Positions 26,101-39,094 of a stretch of 64,000 nucleotides of DNA are shown here, piece by piece. Made by a program: the position numbers and the translations under genes. This stretch comes from Tolypeutes matacus (lineage: Eukaryota > Chordata > Mammalia > Cingulata > Chlamyphoridae). How positions within the stretch are numbered: position 1 is the first letter of the stretch; the number at the start of each line of letters is the position of its first letter. The stretch spans positions 434,596 through 498,595 of the forward strand of contig JAKSZT010053766.1 in the NCBI GenBank assembly GCA_026826555.1, read 5' to 3'. The notes beneath the pieces are model-generated. The model ran no database searches. It was not told the DNA's origin and worked only from the letters and a program-made list of their open reading frames with translations.

Positions 26101-27744
26101 CCATTCTATTGTTACACTGACCTACAGAAACTATTGGCAGATAAGTAGCTAAAATTTACATATAAAACTTCCTATCCATCAGAAAGAAGAAAAAAATAAA
26201 GGTGCAGTAAAGTGTGCAGAGGTCTTCTTTATTAGTGGGAACATCTAAAATAGACAAAAATGTTTACAAAATATTAAAATCGATGAGTTCAGGTAAGAGA
26301 AAATGCAACATATACTTTTGTTTAGTTCATTTACCATTTCACAGTATGGGCTAGCCCATTTGTTTGTGTGTAATGTCTATATTTTTAATTTATGTACTTA
26401 ATTACTATCTTTTATGTGTTTGTCTTTCCTATCATTCATGAATAATTATTTCTCCAAAAACTTTTTTATGTTTAATTTTGTTTGTACATCCTTCAATCAG
26501 TAAAGACACTGATTTTGATTGGCTAGCTGCTCTATATGCCAAGTGTGAGGAAAAATACTCAGAGTTGTGTAAATTTAGTAAAAACTGTTTCCCAGCAACT
26601 TTTGAGAAATACCCGGTGAAAGCTCCCTAAACTAAATAGAATGAAACTAAAGCATCTGAAGGCCATTTGGCACAGGTAGGCAACTGTCACTTTAGGTTTT
26701 ACATTCTTAGGTAATGGAATTGGTTATAGAATGCTTCATAATTCCAAGTGGAGTACAGTTTGGCCTTCAGAAATCTAAACTATCAAGATTTAAGACAGTG
26801 ATGAAAGGCAAATGGTGACTTGGCTGACTTAGTTTTTTAGTGTGGAGTCTGGTGCTTTGTAATGAGAATTCACTAATAAGGAAACTTTATCAAGACTGGC
26901 TTTAACAATCAGAACAATTGGAGGGCATGAGCTATAGAAAGAATAGATTTCAAGCCACAGATTTAGTGACACTGAGGTTCCTTTAATATATTTGGGATTA
27001 GGAAGTTCTGGGAAGAGCACAGTATTGTTTATTTTACTTTCTTAATTTAAACCAAGGAGTCCACTTGCCTTGGGCTTGGGTGTCATGAGAAGTAATGAAA
27101 ATTTTTTCAACAATCCTTATCAAATACAATAAAATGAAAGAAAGCTAAGTTGTATTTTTCCGAGTCAGGAAACACTTATTGTTATGTATGTTACTACTAA
27201 AATCTGAGACAATGGGTATTCAATCCCTGTGGAGGTTTAGTCCTACTTTTATATGGCCCATCATTACAGATTGGGGGAGAGGATGAGATTATAGGAGATA
27301 GATTAGATGCAGTTCTAAAGGCCCGCTTCCCCCAAAGCATGCTTCATTTTCAGCTAATCCCAGCCCATTTTCCAGACTAAAGCAGAGTCTGGCCCCACTC
27401 GTCTAAATGAATATTCACTACCACCGATACTGAAGCACAGCATATTCAGAAGCTCATGTAAAGACAACTTTTACAAAATCTTATGAAGACATTTAGATGG
27501 GAAGTTGCAGTTTCTTGCATTTAATTCATGCTAAAATAATTTCATCCTGGGAAGCAAACTTTTGCATGTGTGTCATGATTCCTACTTCCCACAGACAAGA
27601 CAAATATTGCTATTCAGTCTTTTCCCAAACAGCTCTTCAGACAGCCAACTCCACTCAAGCAGAGTGTCATGCAAATTAAAATCTATTGACCAGCCCTAAT
27701 CTAGTCCAACCAATTGGATATTGGGATTGGGTGTCCCCAATATC
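23150..27744. other. Repeat-poor anonymous DNA
   Basis: About 4.6 kb contains no recognisable L1, LTR or SINE copy and no open frame with coding character. There is a 12-base G run at 25697-25708. It could hold conserved non-coding elements, but I cannot test that by eye. Confidence 0.5.
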
Positions 27745-28060
27745 ACCTTAACATACATTTACTGAGTATTTGATTACCAAAATACTTTGTGGGGTTACAT
27801 GGAGAACACAATGATGTATAAAATATGGTGTGTATTCTGGAGGAACTTCTATGTAGAAGGAGAGACAAGACACATACGATCACTATGAAATGTTAAGTGA
27901 CAGTTGGGTAAGGATGACAAAGAGGGATCAGATAGAGAAATTAGATGAGGAAAAGGGCTATAAGATGTAATGGGTTTAAGTAGGCAAAGAGCAACAGTCA
28001 GAGAACATGGCTAATGTAGGCAGAGAATTCCTAGAGAATTAGGAATACTAGGTCCAGGGT
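27745..28060 (+). repeat. L2 LINE 3' fragment
   Basis: The order resembles L2: 'acatacatttactgagtatttg', 'ggagaacacaatgatgtataaaa', 'ttctggaggaacttctatgtagaaggagagacaagacacata' and 'aagtgacagttggg'. Confidence 0.6.
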
Positions 28061-30873
28061 AAAGAGTTTGGAAAATTGCTGAGAAGGACTCCAGTGTTAT
28101 TGATTGCTGATTCTGAAGAGAAGGTGCTTGCTCTCTGCTCTGTTCTGCTTTGTTTACTGGATATAAGTGCCTCCTGGCCCACAATTATAGTCTATACCCA
28201 GAAAGTAGGATTATGATGTTGGAACCACAGATATTTTAATGATTCTATAATTTCTAATGACATAAAGGGCATATTTGAATTTCCAGCAGTTTTTTTTTTT
28301 TTTTTCTTTTCTTGAGAGCAGTGAAATAAAACCCAGTCTTGAACATTTTTATATAATAATGAGGCAACGAGGCACATTAGGCCCGTTTATAATACTGAAT
28401 TAGATATTAGCCTTGAAAAATATCTCTTTGTAAAATGTACTGTATAATTAAATATTTAATGCAAGGCTTTGGTATAAGTATGTTTTCACAACTCACACCA
28501 ATGAAACATTTTTACTAAGAAAGTATAAGAGAAAACTAATGGTTGTTTCTTCAATTTGTAGAAAACAATTTTTGTCACAGTACTTTTCATGAAGTCATTC
28601 TCCTAAGTTTTTTTCTATCACACTCTGCTTGTGCTAGTTATATATTCTAAAATCTCCATTTAATAATGCAGTATAGAAAGACTTATTTCAGTTCTGGAGA
28701 CTAAATTTGCTGAAAGTAACTATGCTAGCCTAAGTTAATTCCAAATACATAAAATTATCTAATATCATATAAAACATTAATTGTCGGTGTATACCAAATT
28801 CAACTTCTACTTTTGTTGCACATAACTTTTCAAATCCCTGTTTACTGATTGACTGTGTCAATTCTCATCTTTCCAGAAGTGTATAATGACAAGTCATATG
28901 CAACTGAAAATGATTTTCAGATGTACTTACTTAAATCATTTTCTGCTTGAGAATGAAATTTCTCCCAATATAACTGAAGCTTTCTCTTCTATTGAGGTTT
29001 TTATGTAGTTGAAAACATAAAGCACTGGATGACCTGAGAAAACATATTTGAACAGATTTCTTACTGGGATCTCGAAGCTTCAGTACTGTACCAGGATTGC
29101 AGATGGTTAATTTGTAATGACACAGCCTATCAAGTTACAGACTTCTTCTATGGACAGATGGCAAAAGGCCCTTGCAGAAGGCTCAGTTTTCAAGTCATGG
29201 ATGTGTGTGTACCTGTGTGTGTGTGGGTGTATTATAATTGCTCAAGATCATATTGCGTATGTTACCTAGGCCAAATCTGTCAGGACAATACTATAGACTA
29301 ATCCTGGATTTTGAATTATGCATGAAAAGAATGCTCTACCTAATCAAAACAGTACAAGGCTGTTTTTAGCTAAACTGTGGTTTAAATTTTCCTAACAAAA
29401 CAATGGTGAGCATCTGAAATAGCTAAAGCTTGATTCAATAGGTAAGGAAATATGAAATTTACTGTAATTTTGCTCTTTGAAAATTGAAGAAGAGTATTCT
29501 TGGGTAGTGAAGGTATTGACCATTTTAAAATGATATCAATTCACATTTTTCTTTATGTAAGAATCTAACATCTCCCCCTTTTAAACTTTTGTTCTCTCTT
29601 TTACTCTTTTAAAAATACAATTCTTTATTGAACATAAGTTCTCCTCTCCTAAGAACTAACTGACTTTTGAGGAATTGCTAGTTGTGGAGCAACCCTGGAA
29701 TTAAGATTGCTGAGCTGTCATATCTGTGCAAGACACAATTGTTTCATTAGCTTCTAGAGCTAGTGACGCTTCTAGAAACCCTCCATGTTAAAAAACTATT
29801 TTCCTTTTACAATTATTCTATATCTGACAAAGCACAGTCATTCATTATGAGAAAATTCAGATATAAGGGATTATTTCCCTCTGTTTCTCCTGACCTAAGG
29901 TGTGGTAAGGAATCAAGCAAATTTCCAGTCTAATTTTTGGTGAAACCTGTCCCGGGCAATAAAATATTCTGAGAAGAATTGGAGCATTCCCAGAGGCTAG
30001 ATGTGGGTAAATCATCTGTCTTCTCAGGAGATAGAAGACAGCCATGCTGTCTGACATGAGCAGAGATGCTCAGTAAGAAGACAACTGACAGAGCAAGCAA
30101 TTGACAGAGCAGGGGAAGTACATCTGGCGCATTACTAAGTATCAAGATGATGAACAGAGGTCATAATTAAGCTTGTACTTACGAGCTCATTGCCTTGAGT
30201 AATAATAACGATGACTTTATAAAAGCACACTCCTATCTTTACTCTCATCATCCTCACAAAGAAATTTAACAATGCTAGAGCTGTCATCACTAAGAAAATT
30301 TATCAGCCCTCTCCTTAATTAAAACCTTCCCTCTAGTATTCACATTATAATTTTTATGTTTACCATCTTTGAAAATTACTTCAATTGCTCTTTGGAGAAA
30401 AATCACTGTGTAAATCCCCAAACACAAATTAAAAAGTCAGCCCAATTACATGTTGTAAGGCAATTATCTCATTTATATATGTCTACTCACAAAATATAAG
30501 AAAATTATTAGAGAAATCTCCTATGAATATTATATTTTGGTAGATAGCAACACTAAAATAAATTATACAATCGAAATGACATAGTAGGGTGCATCTAAAA
30601 TTTATGTTATGTCACCAAAATATCTGTGCATGAAGTTTGAGTCATTTCTGTTGGAGATGAAAGAAGGGAAAGGAAGGTATTAGCATGATTAGAAATAATA
30701 TTTTTACAAACTTTATCCTAATTTTGAAAAAGGGTAATATTTGAGTCAAGTTTAAATAAAGAAGAATTAGAATTCCAAGAAGTAAAATATATACATTTGG
30801 TGAAATTAATGAAGAAACCAACACACAGAAATTGTAGTTGTCAGGGGATAGATAATCAAATCAGTGGATAATC
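28061..30873. other. Repeat-poor anonymous DNA
   Basis: No gene or clear repeat is seen. There is a T run at 28290-28306 and a short TG-rich patch at about 29203-29230. The short open frames look random. Confidence 0.45.
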
Positions 30874-30886
30874 AAAAATCTGTGGA
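30874..30886 (+). repeat. L1 target-site duplication, left copy
   Basis: 'aaaaatctgtgga' is repeated exactly at 36360-36372, right after the L1 A tail. Confidence 0.88.
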
Positions 30887-31136
30887 CAGAAAACCCGGTA
30901 CCGACACATGTGCTTCCAAGGTCCGACAGGATTCCCAGCTTTGGGAACATAGAAAGAAGTAAGGAAATAAAATAAGAAGAAAAACTGCCAAAGAGAAAAC
31001 TTAACTCACACGCAGAACCAACAGCTGAATAAAACTCTAGAGCATAGAGAAAAGCTAATCAACTGAACAAACCCATCAAGATAATATGACCAGAGGGCAA
31101 TAAAAAAATACAAATGACTCTGAGAAACAGGAAAAC

Positions 31137-32051
31137 ATGGACCAGTCCAATGAACAAAATAAAAACCAGGAAGCGATGCAGAACATCAAACAACTAATCA
31201 AAGCTATCCAAACAAATATCATGGACCAACTTAAAGAACTGAAGGAAGAGATTAAAGATATAAAGAAGACACTGGGAGAACATACTGAAGAAATAGCAAA
31301 CTTGCCTAAAAAGGTAATAGATATGATGGTGAACAATGGCAAAAGCCAAGAAATGAAAAAGATGCTGGACTCACATAACAGCAGATTTGAACAGGCAGAG
31401 GAAAGAATTAGTGATATGGAAGCTGAAATCAAAGAGATAGTACAGATAGACAAAAAGATAGAAAAAATCCAGCATGGACTCAGGGAATTAAACGATAACA
31501 CAAAACGCACAAACATATGCATTATATGCATCCCAGAAGGAGAAGAGAAGGGAAAGGGAACAGAAGGAGTGTTGAAGGAAATAATGGCTGAAAACTTCCC
31601 AACTCTATTGAGAGAGATGGATGTGCAGATCCAGGAAGCACAGCGCACCCCAAATAGTATAAATCCCAACAGGCCAACTCCAAGACATATACTTGTCAAA
31701 ATGTCCAATGCTCAAGGCAAAGAGAAAATACTCAAGGCAGCAAGAGAAAAGAGAACCATCACATACAAGGGAAGCACAATAAGATTAAGTGCTTATTTCT
31801 CAGCTGAAACCATGGAGACAAGAAGACAGTGGTATGACATAGTCAAAACACTAAAAGAAAAAAACTTCCAGTCGTGAATTCTCTATCCAGCAAAATTGGC
31901 ATTCAAAAATGATGGAGAGTTCAAAATATTCACAGATAAACAGAAATTAAGAGAGTATGTCAAGAAGAAACCAGCACTTCAAGAAATACTAAAGGAATCT
32001 CTACAAGTTGAAAGGAAAAAACAAGGGAGAGAAAGTTGGAGGAGAGTTTAA
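31137..32051 (+). pseudogene. L1 ORF1 with one internal stop
   Basis: ORF1 encodes the L1 RNA-binding chaperone that packages L1 RNA in cytoplasmic RNPs. The first 246 codons are open. Residues 15-125 are charged and heptad-like (coiled coil). An RRM-like start (Asn-Ile-Cys-Ile-Ile-Cys-Ile-Pro-Glu-Gly-Glu) lies near residue 126, and the C-terminal domain follows with Ala-Ala-Arg-Glu-Lys-Arg and Thr-Met-Glu-Thr-Arg-Arg. A TGA at 31875-31877 replaces the codon that is AGA (Arg) in the copy at 61059-62077. Beyond it the same frame stays open to a TAA at 32049-32051, giving 304 residues if the stop is ignored. ATG 31137 is the natural start. The product would lack the end of its nucleic-acid-binding domain. 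Confidence 0.88.
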
Positions 32052-32115
32052 AAACAACTGAAAAGACAAAAAGAGAAACAAAACAACATATGACATACAT
32101 TAACCCAAAGAAAAA

Positions 32116-35100
32116 ATGGCTGAAGTAAGAAATTTGTTACGAGTAATAACACTGAATGTCAATGGATTAAATTCACCAATCAAAAGACGCAGATTGGCAG
32201 AATGGATAAGAAAATATGATCCATCTATATGCTGTCTACAAGAAACCCACCTTCGACACAAGGATTCAAGGAGGCTGAAAGTGAATGGCTGGAAAACCAT
32301 TTTACAAGCTAACAATAGCCAAAACAGGGCAGGAGTAGCTATTCTAATATCAGACAAAATAGACTTTAAATGCAAAACTATTGTAAGAGACAAAGATGGA
32401 CACTACATATTAGTAAAAGGAGTAATCTCTCAAAAGACAGAACAATCATCAACATTTACACACCTAATCGGGGTGCCTCAAAATACGTGCAGCAAACTCT
32501 GGAAAAACTAAGAGGAGAAATAAATGTCTCTACAATTATAGCAGGGGACTTCAACACACCACTATCATCATTAGACAGAACATCTAGACAGAGAATCAAT
32601 ACAGAAACTAAGGCACTCAACAATACATTAGAAGACCTGGACTTAATAGACATATACAGAACACTACACCCAATTACAGCGGGATTTACATTCTTCTCGA
32701 GTGCACATGGAACATACTCCCAAATAGACCACATGCTAGGCCACAGAACAACACTCAATGAATTCAGAAAGATTGAGATTATACAAAGTAATTTCTCTGA
32801 CCACAATGGAATGAAATTAGAAATCACTAAGGGCCAGAGAAACAGGTTAGGCACAAGGATATGGAAGTTCAGCAACACACTCTTAGACAAACAGTGGGTC
32901 AAAGAGGAAATCTCAAAAGAAATCAGTAACTACCTTGAAACTAATGAAAACGACAACACAACATATCAAAACCTATGGGATGCAGCGAAAGCAGTCCTGA
33001 GAGGGAAGTTCATGGCCATAAATTCATATATTAAAAAAGAAGAAAGAGCTAAAATTGAAGACCTAACTGCACACTTGGAGGAATTGGAAAAACAACAACA
33101 AACTAAACCTAAAGGAAGTAGAAAGAAGGAAATAACAAAGATTAGAGCAGTACTAAATGAAATAGAGAATAAGAAAGCACTGGAAACAATAAACAAAACC
33201 AAAAGTTGGTTCTTAGAGAATATCAATAAAATTGACAAACCCTTAGCCAGACTAAGAAAGAAAAAGAGAGAACAGATGCAAATACATAAAATAAGGAATG
33301 AGCAAGGTGATATCACTACTGACCCTACAGAAATAGAGTATCATAAGAGGATACTTTGAAAAATTATATGCCAACAAGAATGATAATTTAGAGGAAATGG
33401 ACAAGTTTCTAGAAACCCACAAACAGCTGACATTGATGAAAGAAGAAATAGATGAACTCAACAGTCCAATTACAAGTAAAGAGATAGACTCAGTCATCAA
33501 AAACCTCCCAACTAAGAAGAGTCCAGGACCAGATGGCTTCACAGCTGAATTCTACCAAACATTCTGGAAAGAGCTAACACCAATTCTACTTAAGCTCTTC
33601 CAAATAATAGAAGTAGAAGGAATATTGCCTAACTCATTCTATGATGCCAACATTACCCTAATACTAAAACCAAATAAAGATACCACAAGAAAGGAAAATT
33701 ACAGACCAATTTCTCTAATGAACCTAGATGATAAAATCCTTAACAAAATACTTGCTAATCGCATCCAACAACATATCAAAAGGATTATATACCAGGACCA
33801 AGTGGGTTTCATCCCGGGTGTGCAAGGATGGTTCAATATAAGAAAATCAATCAATGTAATACACCACATAAACAGATTGAAAGTAAAAAATCACATGATC
33901 ATCTCTCTAGATGCAGAAAAAGCATTCGACAAAATACAGCACTCTTTCCTCATAAAAACACTACAAAAGATAGGAATAGACAGAAACTTTCCGAAAATGA
34001 TAAAGGGTATATATGAAAACCCGAAGCTAACATTTTCAATGGTGAAATGCTAAAAGCCTGCCCTCTGAGATCGGGAACTAGACAAGGATGCCCACTATCA
34101 CCACTCCTATTTAACATTGTCTTAGAGGTACTTGCACGAGCACTGAGACAAGAAAAGGACATAAAAGGCATTCAGATTGAAAAGAAGTAAAAATTCCATT
34201 ATTTGCAGATGACATGATCCTATACATAGAAAGCCCTGAGAAACCTACAACAAGGCTTCTAGAACTTATAAAGGAGTTCAGTAATGTTGCAGGCTATAAG
34301 ATCAATGCTCAAAAATCAGTAGCATTTCTGTACACCAATAACAAGCAAACTGAGGAGGAAATCAGGAAAAAAATACCATTTACTATAGTAAATAAAAGAA
34401 TCAAATACCTAGGAATAAATTTAACTAAAGATGTAAAGGACTTATATACAGAAAACTACACAACTCTGTTAAAGGAAATCAAAGAAGACTTAAATAAATG
34501 GAAAAATATTCCCTGTTCATGGATAGGAAGACTAAACATTATCAAGATGTCTATCCTACCCAAACTAATCTACAGATTTAATGCAATCCCAATAAAAGTC
34601 AACACTGTATTTTTTAAGGAACTGGAAAACTAACCACAAAATATATTTGGAGAGGCAAGAGGCCCCAAATTGCCAAAGACATATTGAAAAAGAAAAATGA
34701 AGTTGGAGGTATCACACTACCTGACTTTAAAACATACTACAAAGCTACAGTGATCAAAACTGTGTGGTATTGGCACAAGGATAGACCTACTGACCAATGG
34801 AACCGAATTGAGAATTCTGATATAGATCCTCGCATATACAATCATCTGATATTTGACAAGGCCACGAAGCCCACTCAGTTGGGAGAGAATGGCCTCTTTA
34901 ACAAGTGGTGCTTGGAGAACAGGATATCCATATCCAAAAGAATGAGAGAAGAATACCGTCTTACACCTTATACAAAAATCAACTCAAGATGGATCAAAGT
35001 TCTAAATATAAGAGCCAAAACCATAAAGACCTTGGAAGATAATGTAGGGAAGCATCTACAGGACCTTGTAATAGGAAATGGTTTCATGAATTTCACAGCC

Positions 35101-35963
35101 AAAGCACGAGCAGCAAGAGAAAAAATAGATAAATGAGATCTCCTCAAAATTAAAAACTTCTGCACCTCAAAGGATGTTATGAAGAAAATAAAAAGGCAGC
35201 CTACCCAATGGGAGAAAATATTTGGCAACCATATATCTGATAGGAGCCTAATATCCTGCATATATAAAGAAATCCTACACCTTGAAAATAAAAGGACAAA
35301 CAACCCATTTAAAAAATGGGCAAGTGACCTGAAAAGACACTTCTCCAAGGAAGAAATACAAATGGCTAAAAAGCACATGAAAAAATGCTCAACATCGCTT
35401 GCTATCAGGGAAATGCAAATCAAAACTACAATGAGATACCATCTTACACCCATGAGAATGGCAGCTTTTAAAAAAACAGGAGACACTAAATGTTGGAGAG
35501 GATGTGGAGGAATAGGAACCCTCTTCCACTGCTGGTGGGATTGCGGTATGGCCCAGCCACTGTGGAGGACAGTTTGGTGGTTCCTCAGAAAACTAACAAT
35601 AGATCTTCTGTATGATCCAGCAATTCCACTGCTGGGTATATACCCAGAAGAACTGAAAGCAAAGACACAAACAGATATATGCTCACCAATGTTCATAGTG
35701 GCATTGTTCACCATTGCCAAAAGTTGGAATCAGCCCTGGAGCCCATCAACAGACGAATGGATAAGCAAATGTGGTACATATATACAATGGAATATGACTC
35801 AGCTGTAAGAAGGAACAAAGTGCTAACACATGGAATAACGTGGATGAATCTTGAAGACCTTATGTTGAGTGAAGCAAGCCAGGCACTGAAGGATGAACAG
35901 TATATGACCTCACTGATCCGAACTGAGGAAAGTGAGCAGTCTCTGAGAACCATTGTCTGAAAG
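32116..35963 (+). pseudogene. L1 ORF2 (endonuclease, reverse transcriptase), frameshifted
   Basis: ORF2 of a live L1 nicks target DNA and copies L1 RNA at the nick. Domains are recognisable in order. The AP-type endonuclease shows Gln-Glu-Thr-His (32239-32250) and Ser-Asp-His (32796-32804). The reverse transcriptase has Gly-Pro-Asp-Gly-Phe (near 33525), Asp-Ala-Glu-Lys-Ala-Phe (near 33910) and Phe-Ala-Asp-Asp-Met (34203-34217). A C-terminal Cys-x3-Cys-x7-His-x4-Cys motif lies at 35491-35544. The frame changes near 32440, 33340, 34035, 34185, 34625 and 35755, and a TGA at 35134-35136 stands where related copies have Trp. The catalytic Asp pair survives, but no continuous protein can be made. 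Confidence 0.88.
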
Positions 35964-36352
35964 ATAGGTTAACAAAGGAGAGTAAGAGAAGAGCAGGCTT
36001 TGAGCCATCACCCATATGGACATAATCTATGGTAAAGGGATAGAGTGTGGTTGCATGTTGGGGGATGGGGCAGATGGGTGGTGGTTTTCCTGGGTTTGGT
36101 GGTGCAGCGCTGGTGGGTGGGTGGATTAGGAAGGGCAGGTTCAAATTCCCAGGGCATGTAACTGTGAATCTTGACATTCCATGGGTCGGGATAGGGTGGT
36201 ATCATGGGCCCTAGGGGGCTGGGGGGAAGGGAACAGTCAAGATCTAATGGGGTGTTTGGTGGTCATGGGGAACGTTTTTCATTACCTTACAGTAATAGCC
36301 ACAGGACATGGTAAATATCATCAAAATTATTAAACTGTATCATCTACGTTGT
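35964..36352 (+). other. G-rich L1 3' UTR
   Basis: This is the 3' UTR of the plus-strand L1. The sense strand contains repeated GGG/GGGG runs between 36058 and 36240, interrupted by short T- or C-containing loops. G-rich tracts with quadruplex potential are a known feature of mammalian L1 3' UTRs. A similar tract lies at 56020-56160 in another copy. The segment ends in an A tail at 36354-36364. Confidence 0.7.
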
Positions 36353-36359
36353 TAAAAAA

Positions 36360-36372
36360 AAAAATCTGTGGA
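36360..36372 (+). repeat. L1 target-site duplication, right copy
   Basis: Exact copy of 30874-30886. Its first bases merge with the A tail. Confidence 0.88.
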
Positions 36373-37087
36373 TTCTATGCATTTCACTATATATAAATTT
36401 TACTTGGGCTTAAAGAGAAAAGTTGAGGAATTTTTGGTCCGCATGTAGCCTAGAAGACAAAGCATTAGACAATAGACAAATCAGGTTTGTGTCTTTCATA
36501 TTTCTGAATAATCCAGTAGGCAAACAAACTACAGTTGTTAAGATCGGCACTATTTTTGTTGCTATTACTATTACTGCTTTCATTGTTATAATTTAGTTAA
36601 AACTCAGATATATCTGCTGCTTCTATAGTCAAGTAATCTGCTCTGGGACAATGCCAACTGAGTAAAGTGTATGATGTAGAGGACTGGGTTCTAGTCTTCT
36701 GATTATCCTGAGTCCTAGTACAGGAAGAGCAGCTGTTGGGAAGATCATTAGATTCATCCACTGATCGCCAGTATCCTTCACCAGAGTTCAAGAGAACTGT
36801 AAGAGAAGTGGACTTGCCTGGGCATGGAGAAGAAAATATCCTTGTCCACGTCCACTTTTCACTTTATTCCTCCTTTTTTACTTAAAAAAGATTATTTCCC
36901 CCATTCTTTAAAAAGTTTGCTAGTAGGTAAAAAATCCCCGGAAGACCCAAAAGACCTTTAATGGCATATTTTTAAAACTATAATGGGCTTGGATGAACAT
37001 GTGAATGAAAAGGTGGAAGTGAAGATATCTTCCATCTAACACGGTTTATATTCGTCCACTTTTGCTGTCTGCAGCATATTCTTGCTG
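36373..37087. other. Anonymous DNA
   Basis: This is flanking DNA of the L1 target site. I recognise no gene or repeat, although 36373-36410 looks like a worn L1 3' end. Confidence 0.35.
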
Positions 37088-37546
37088 TGATGGTTTGAAG
37101 TTGCATGTATCTCATAGAAGTATGTTCTTAAAGTTAATACATTCCTGTGCATGTGAACTTATTGTAAGTAGGATCTTTTGGTGGAGTAGCATCTTAAGAT
37201 GTGACCCACCTTGTTCAGGGTGAATCTTAATCCTCTTACTGGAGTCCTTTATAAGAGAATGAAATTCAGACAAAGAGAGAGAAAGCCATGAAGCAAGAAG
37301 CTGAGAGAAACAAAACCCAGAAGAGAAGGGTAAAACCAACAGATGCTACCATGTGCCTTACCATGTGACGGAGGAGTCCAGGATTGCCAGCCACCAGTCT
37401 TCAAGAAGAAAGCATTGCCTTGATGATATCGTGATTTGGACATTTTCATGCCCTCAAAACTGTAAACTTGTAAGTGAATAAATTCCCACTGTTATAAGCC
37501 AACCTACTTTATAGTATCTGCTTTCAGCAGCACAGCATACAAAAAC
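37088..37546 (+). mobile_element. MaLR-type LTR, plus strand
   Basis: A plus-strand LTR starts TG ('tgatggtttgaagttgcatg', as in MLT1-class LTRs). It carries 'ttataagagaatgaaattcagaca' about 160 bp in and an AATAAA at 37478-37483, and finishes near 'agcacagcatac'. It is the reverse complement, region by region, of 20636-21290 and 21515-21964. It is a solo LTR. Confidence 0.7.
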
Positions 37547-37604
37547 ACTTGCCTATACATATGATAGCTCCATTATAAGTCAAAAGTCCATTCAGTTTAA
37601 GAGC

Positions 37605-37825
37605 AAGGACTTTGGAAAAATTTCTGGTTACTGGTTCTTACCACTTAGAGCTATATGACTTTGAGCAGGTCATTTAAACTTTTTGGGCTTCAATTACTTT
37701 ATCTGTAAAAATAAGGTCATAATGGTATCTACCTCATAGGCATATTGGGATAAATAAATGAGACAATGCATGTGGGGAATTTAGCAGTCAGGCATACAGT
37801 AAACATTTAATAAATGATACTTATA
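37605..37825 (-). repeat. MIR SINE, minus strand
   Basis: The plus strand reads in MIR antisense order: 'tgactttgagcaggtcatttaaact', 'ttactttatctgtaaaaata', 'ggtatctacctcatagg', 'gataaataaatgagacaatgcatg' and 'aacatttaataaatgatac'. Confidence 0.85.
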
Positions 37826-37937
37826 GTGTTTGGATAACATGAAAAGAGTTTCCTATCACCAATTATAGGAAAATGATGTTATATAAAATCATTCACCCTG
37901 CCAATTAACAAGGTTATTAAAGAGATAAAGTATATGT

Positions 37938-38330
37938 GGTAGGTTGATTTACATACCCCAGAAGAAAACATGTCCTTGATAATAATCCCATTCCTGTGGG
38001 TGTGAACCCATTATAAATAGGACCTTTTGCTGGCACTATTTTTAGTTAAGGTGTGGCCAACTGAATCAGGATGGGTCTTTGCCCTATTACTGGAGGCCTT
38101 ATAAAGAGAAAGCCACATGGAAAAGCCCAGTGCAGAAAGTCAGTGGGAATCTGGTAGTGACAGGAAAGCCAAAGAACCCAAAGAGTGCCAACCAGCCAGG
38201 ATGATACCAACACTGGGAGAAAGCAAGCCTTCTAACTTTTGAAACCAAATCATGAGTCAATAAATTCCTGTTGTTAAGCCAACCCATTATGTAGTGTTTA
38301 TTATAGCCCCTCAAGCAAAACTAAGATGCT
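37938..38330 (+). mobile_element. MaLR-type LTR, plus strand, diverged
   Basis: A second plus-strand LTR of the same broad family lies 390 bp after the first. It has 'cattcctgtgggtgtgaaccca', 'ccttataaagagaaagccacatgg' and an AATAAA at 38260-38265, followed by 'ttgttaagccaaccca'. No internal sequence separates the two copies. A MIR lies between them, so they are independent solo LTRs and not a provirus. Confidence 0.65.
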
Positions 38331-38334
38331 ATAA

Positions 38335-39094
38335 TAATGGATCATAATGAGTACAAATGGATGGGAAAAAGAACTGTTTTTTCTGCACTCATATTATGTG
38401 TTAGCACTGTTAGCAACCCAGTTAAGTATCCAGCTATGGGACCTCCTGTGCCAACTTTGGGAACACATAGCAGCCACCCCAGATATTTGGGAAAATTCAG
38501 CTCCCACACTAAACTTATGACAGGTTCTCCATCTACCATCTGTCATGAAAACTTAAGGGTGACTGATGAGTCAGCATAAGAGAACTGAGTTAAAATATTT
38601 TGATAAGTATTAGACTCTTGATGGGTCCATCTCTTTATCTCTCCTTTAAAAATTGTCTCCAAAAATAAATCATTTTAACTGTAGGCCTATGCAGCCCTAC
38701 TGGCTGGGAATCTTAAACCCATGAAAAATAAAAATTACTAAGAAACATTGTTATGAGACCACAGTTAATAATCTAAAGTCTCCTATTTCTGCCAAAATTC
38801 TATGTGTGTTTTTGTAAACTCTTCTTATGCTTAAACTGATTTTTAATGTCATTGAATAAAACTCACAACCCCCCAAAAAACAATTGTTTCCAAAAAAAGG
38901 AGTACATATCATGGGGATTAGTTTATATTGATATGTCTTTCCTGTACCTGTCCTTTCTATTATAGAAAAAAATTATTTGGCTTCAGAATATAACTATATA
39001 ATGTTCAAGAAACTAGTCATTAATCATAATATTATGTGAAGTACCATTCGTGTGGTACTGCACTTTATAATGCATAATTATCATAATATTGTTT
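38335..39094. other. Anonymous DNA
   Basis: I recognise no gene or repeat in this stretch. Confidence 0.35.

Larger units (their letters stand above)
30887..36359 (+). mobile_element. L1: Near-complete L1 retrotransposon, plus strand
   Basis: A 5.47 kb L1 is bounded by a perfect 13-bp target-site duplication, 'aaaaatctgtgga', at 30874-30886 and 36360-36372. It holds 250 bp of 5' UTR, ORF1, a 64-bp gap, ORF2, a G-rich 3' UTR and a short A tail. The 5' UTR is much shorter than the 1.1 kb leader of the copy at 56999-63207, so the element is probably 5'-truncated within the leader and has lost most of its promoter. Both ORFs are broken. The duplication is still perfect, so the insertion is not ancient. 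Confidence 0.92.

Noticed and set aside
31076..31708. Minus-strand open frame of 210 codons
   Set aside because: It lies antisense to L1 ORF1 and is a Ser/Phe-rich shadow of a purine-rich coding strand.
34968..35720. Minus-strand open frame of 250 codons
   Set aside because: Antisense to L1 ORF2. The same shadow appears antisense to other L1 copies (for example 58655-59128 and 61422-61937).
37088..38330. Possible provirus with two LTRs
   Set aside because: The two plus-strand LTRs are divergent from each other and separated by only 390 bp, most of it a MIR, with no retroviral internal sequence.
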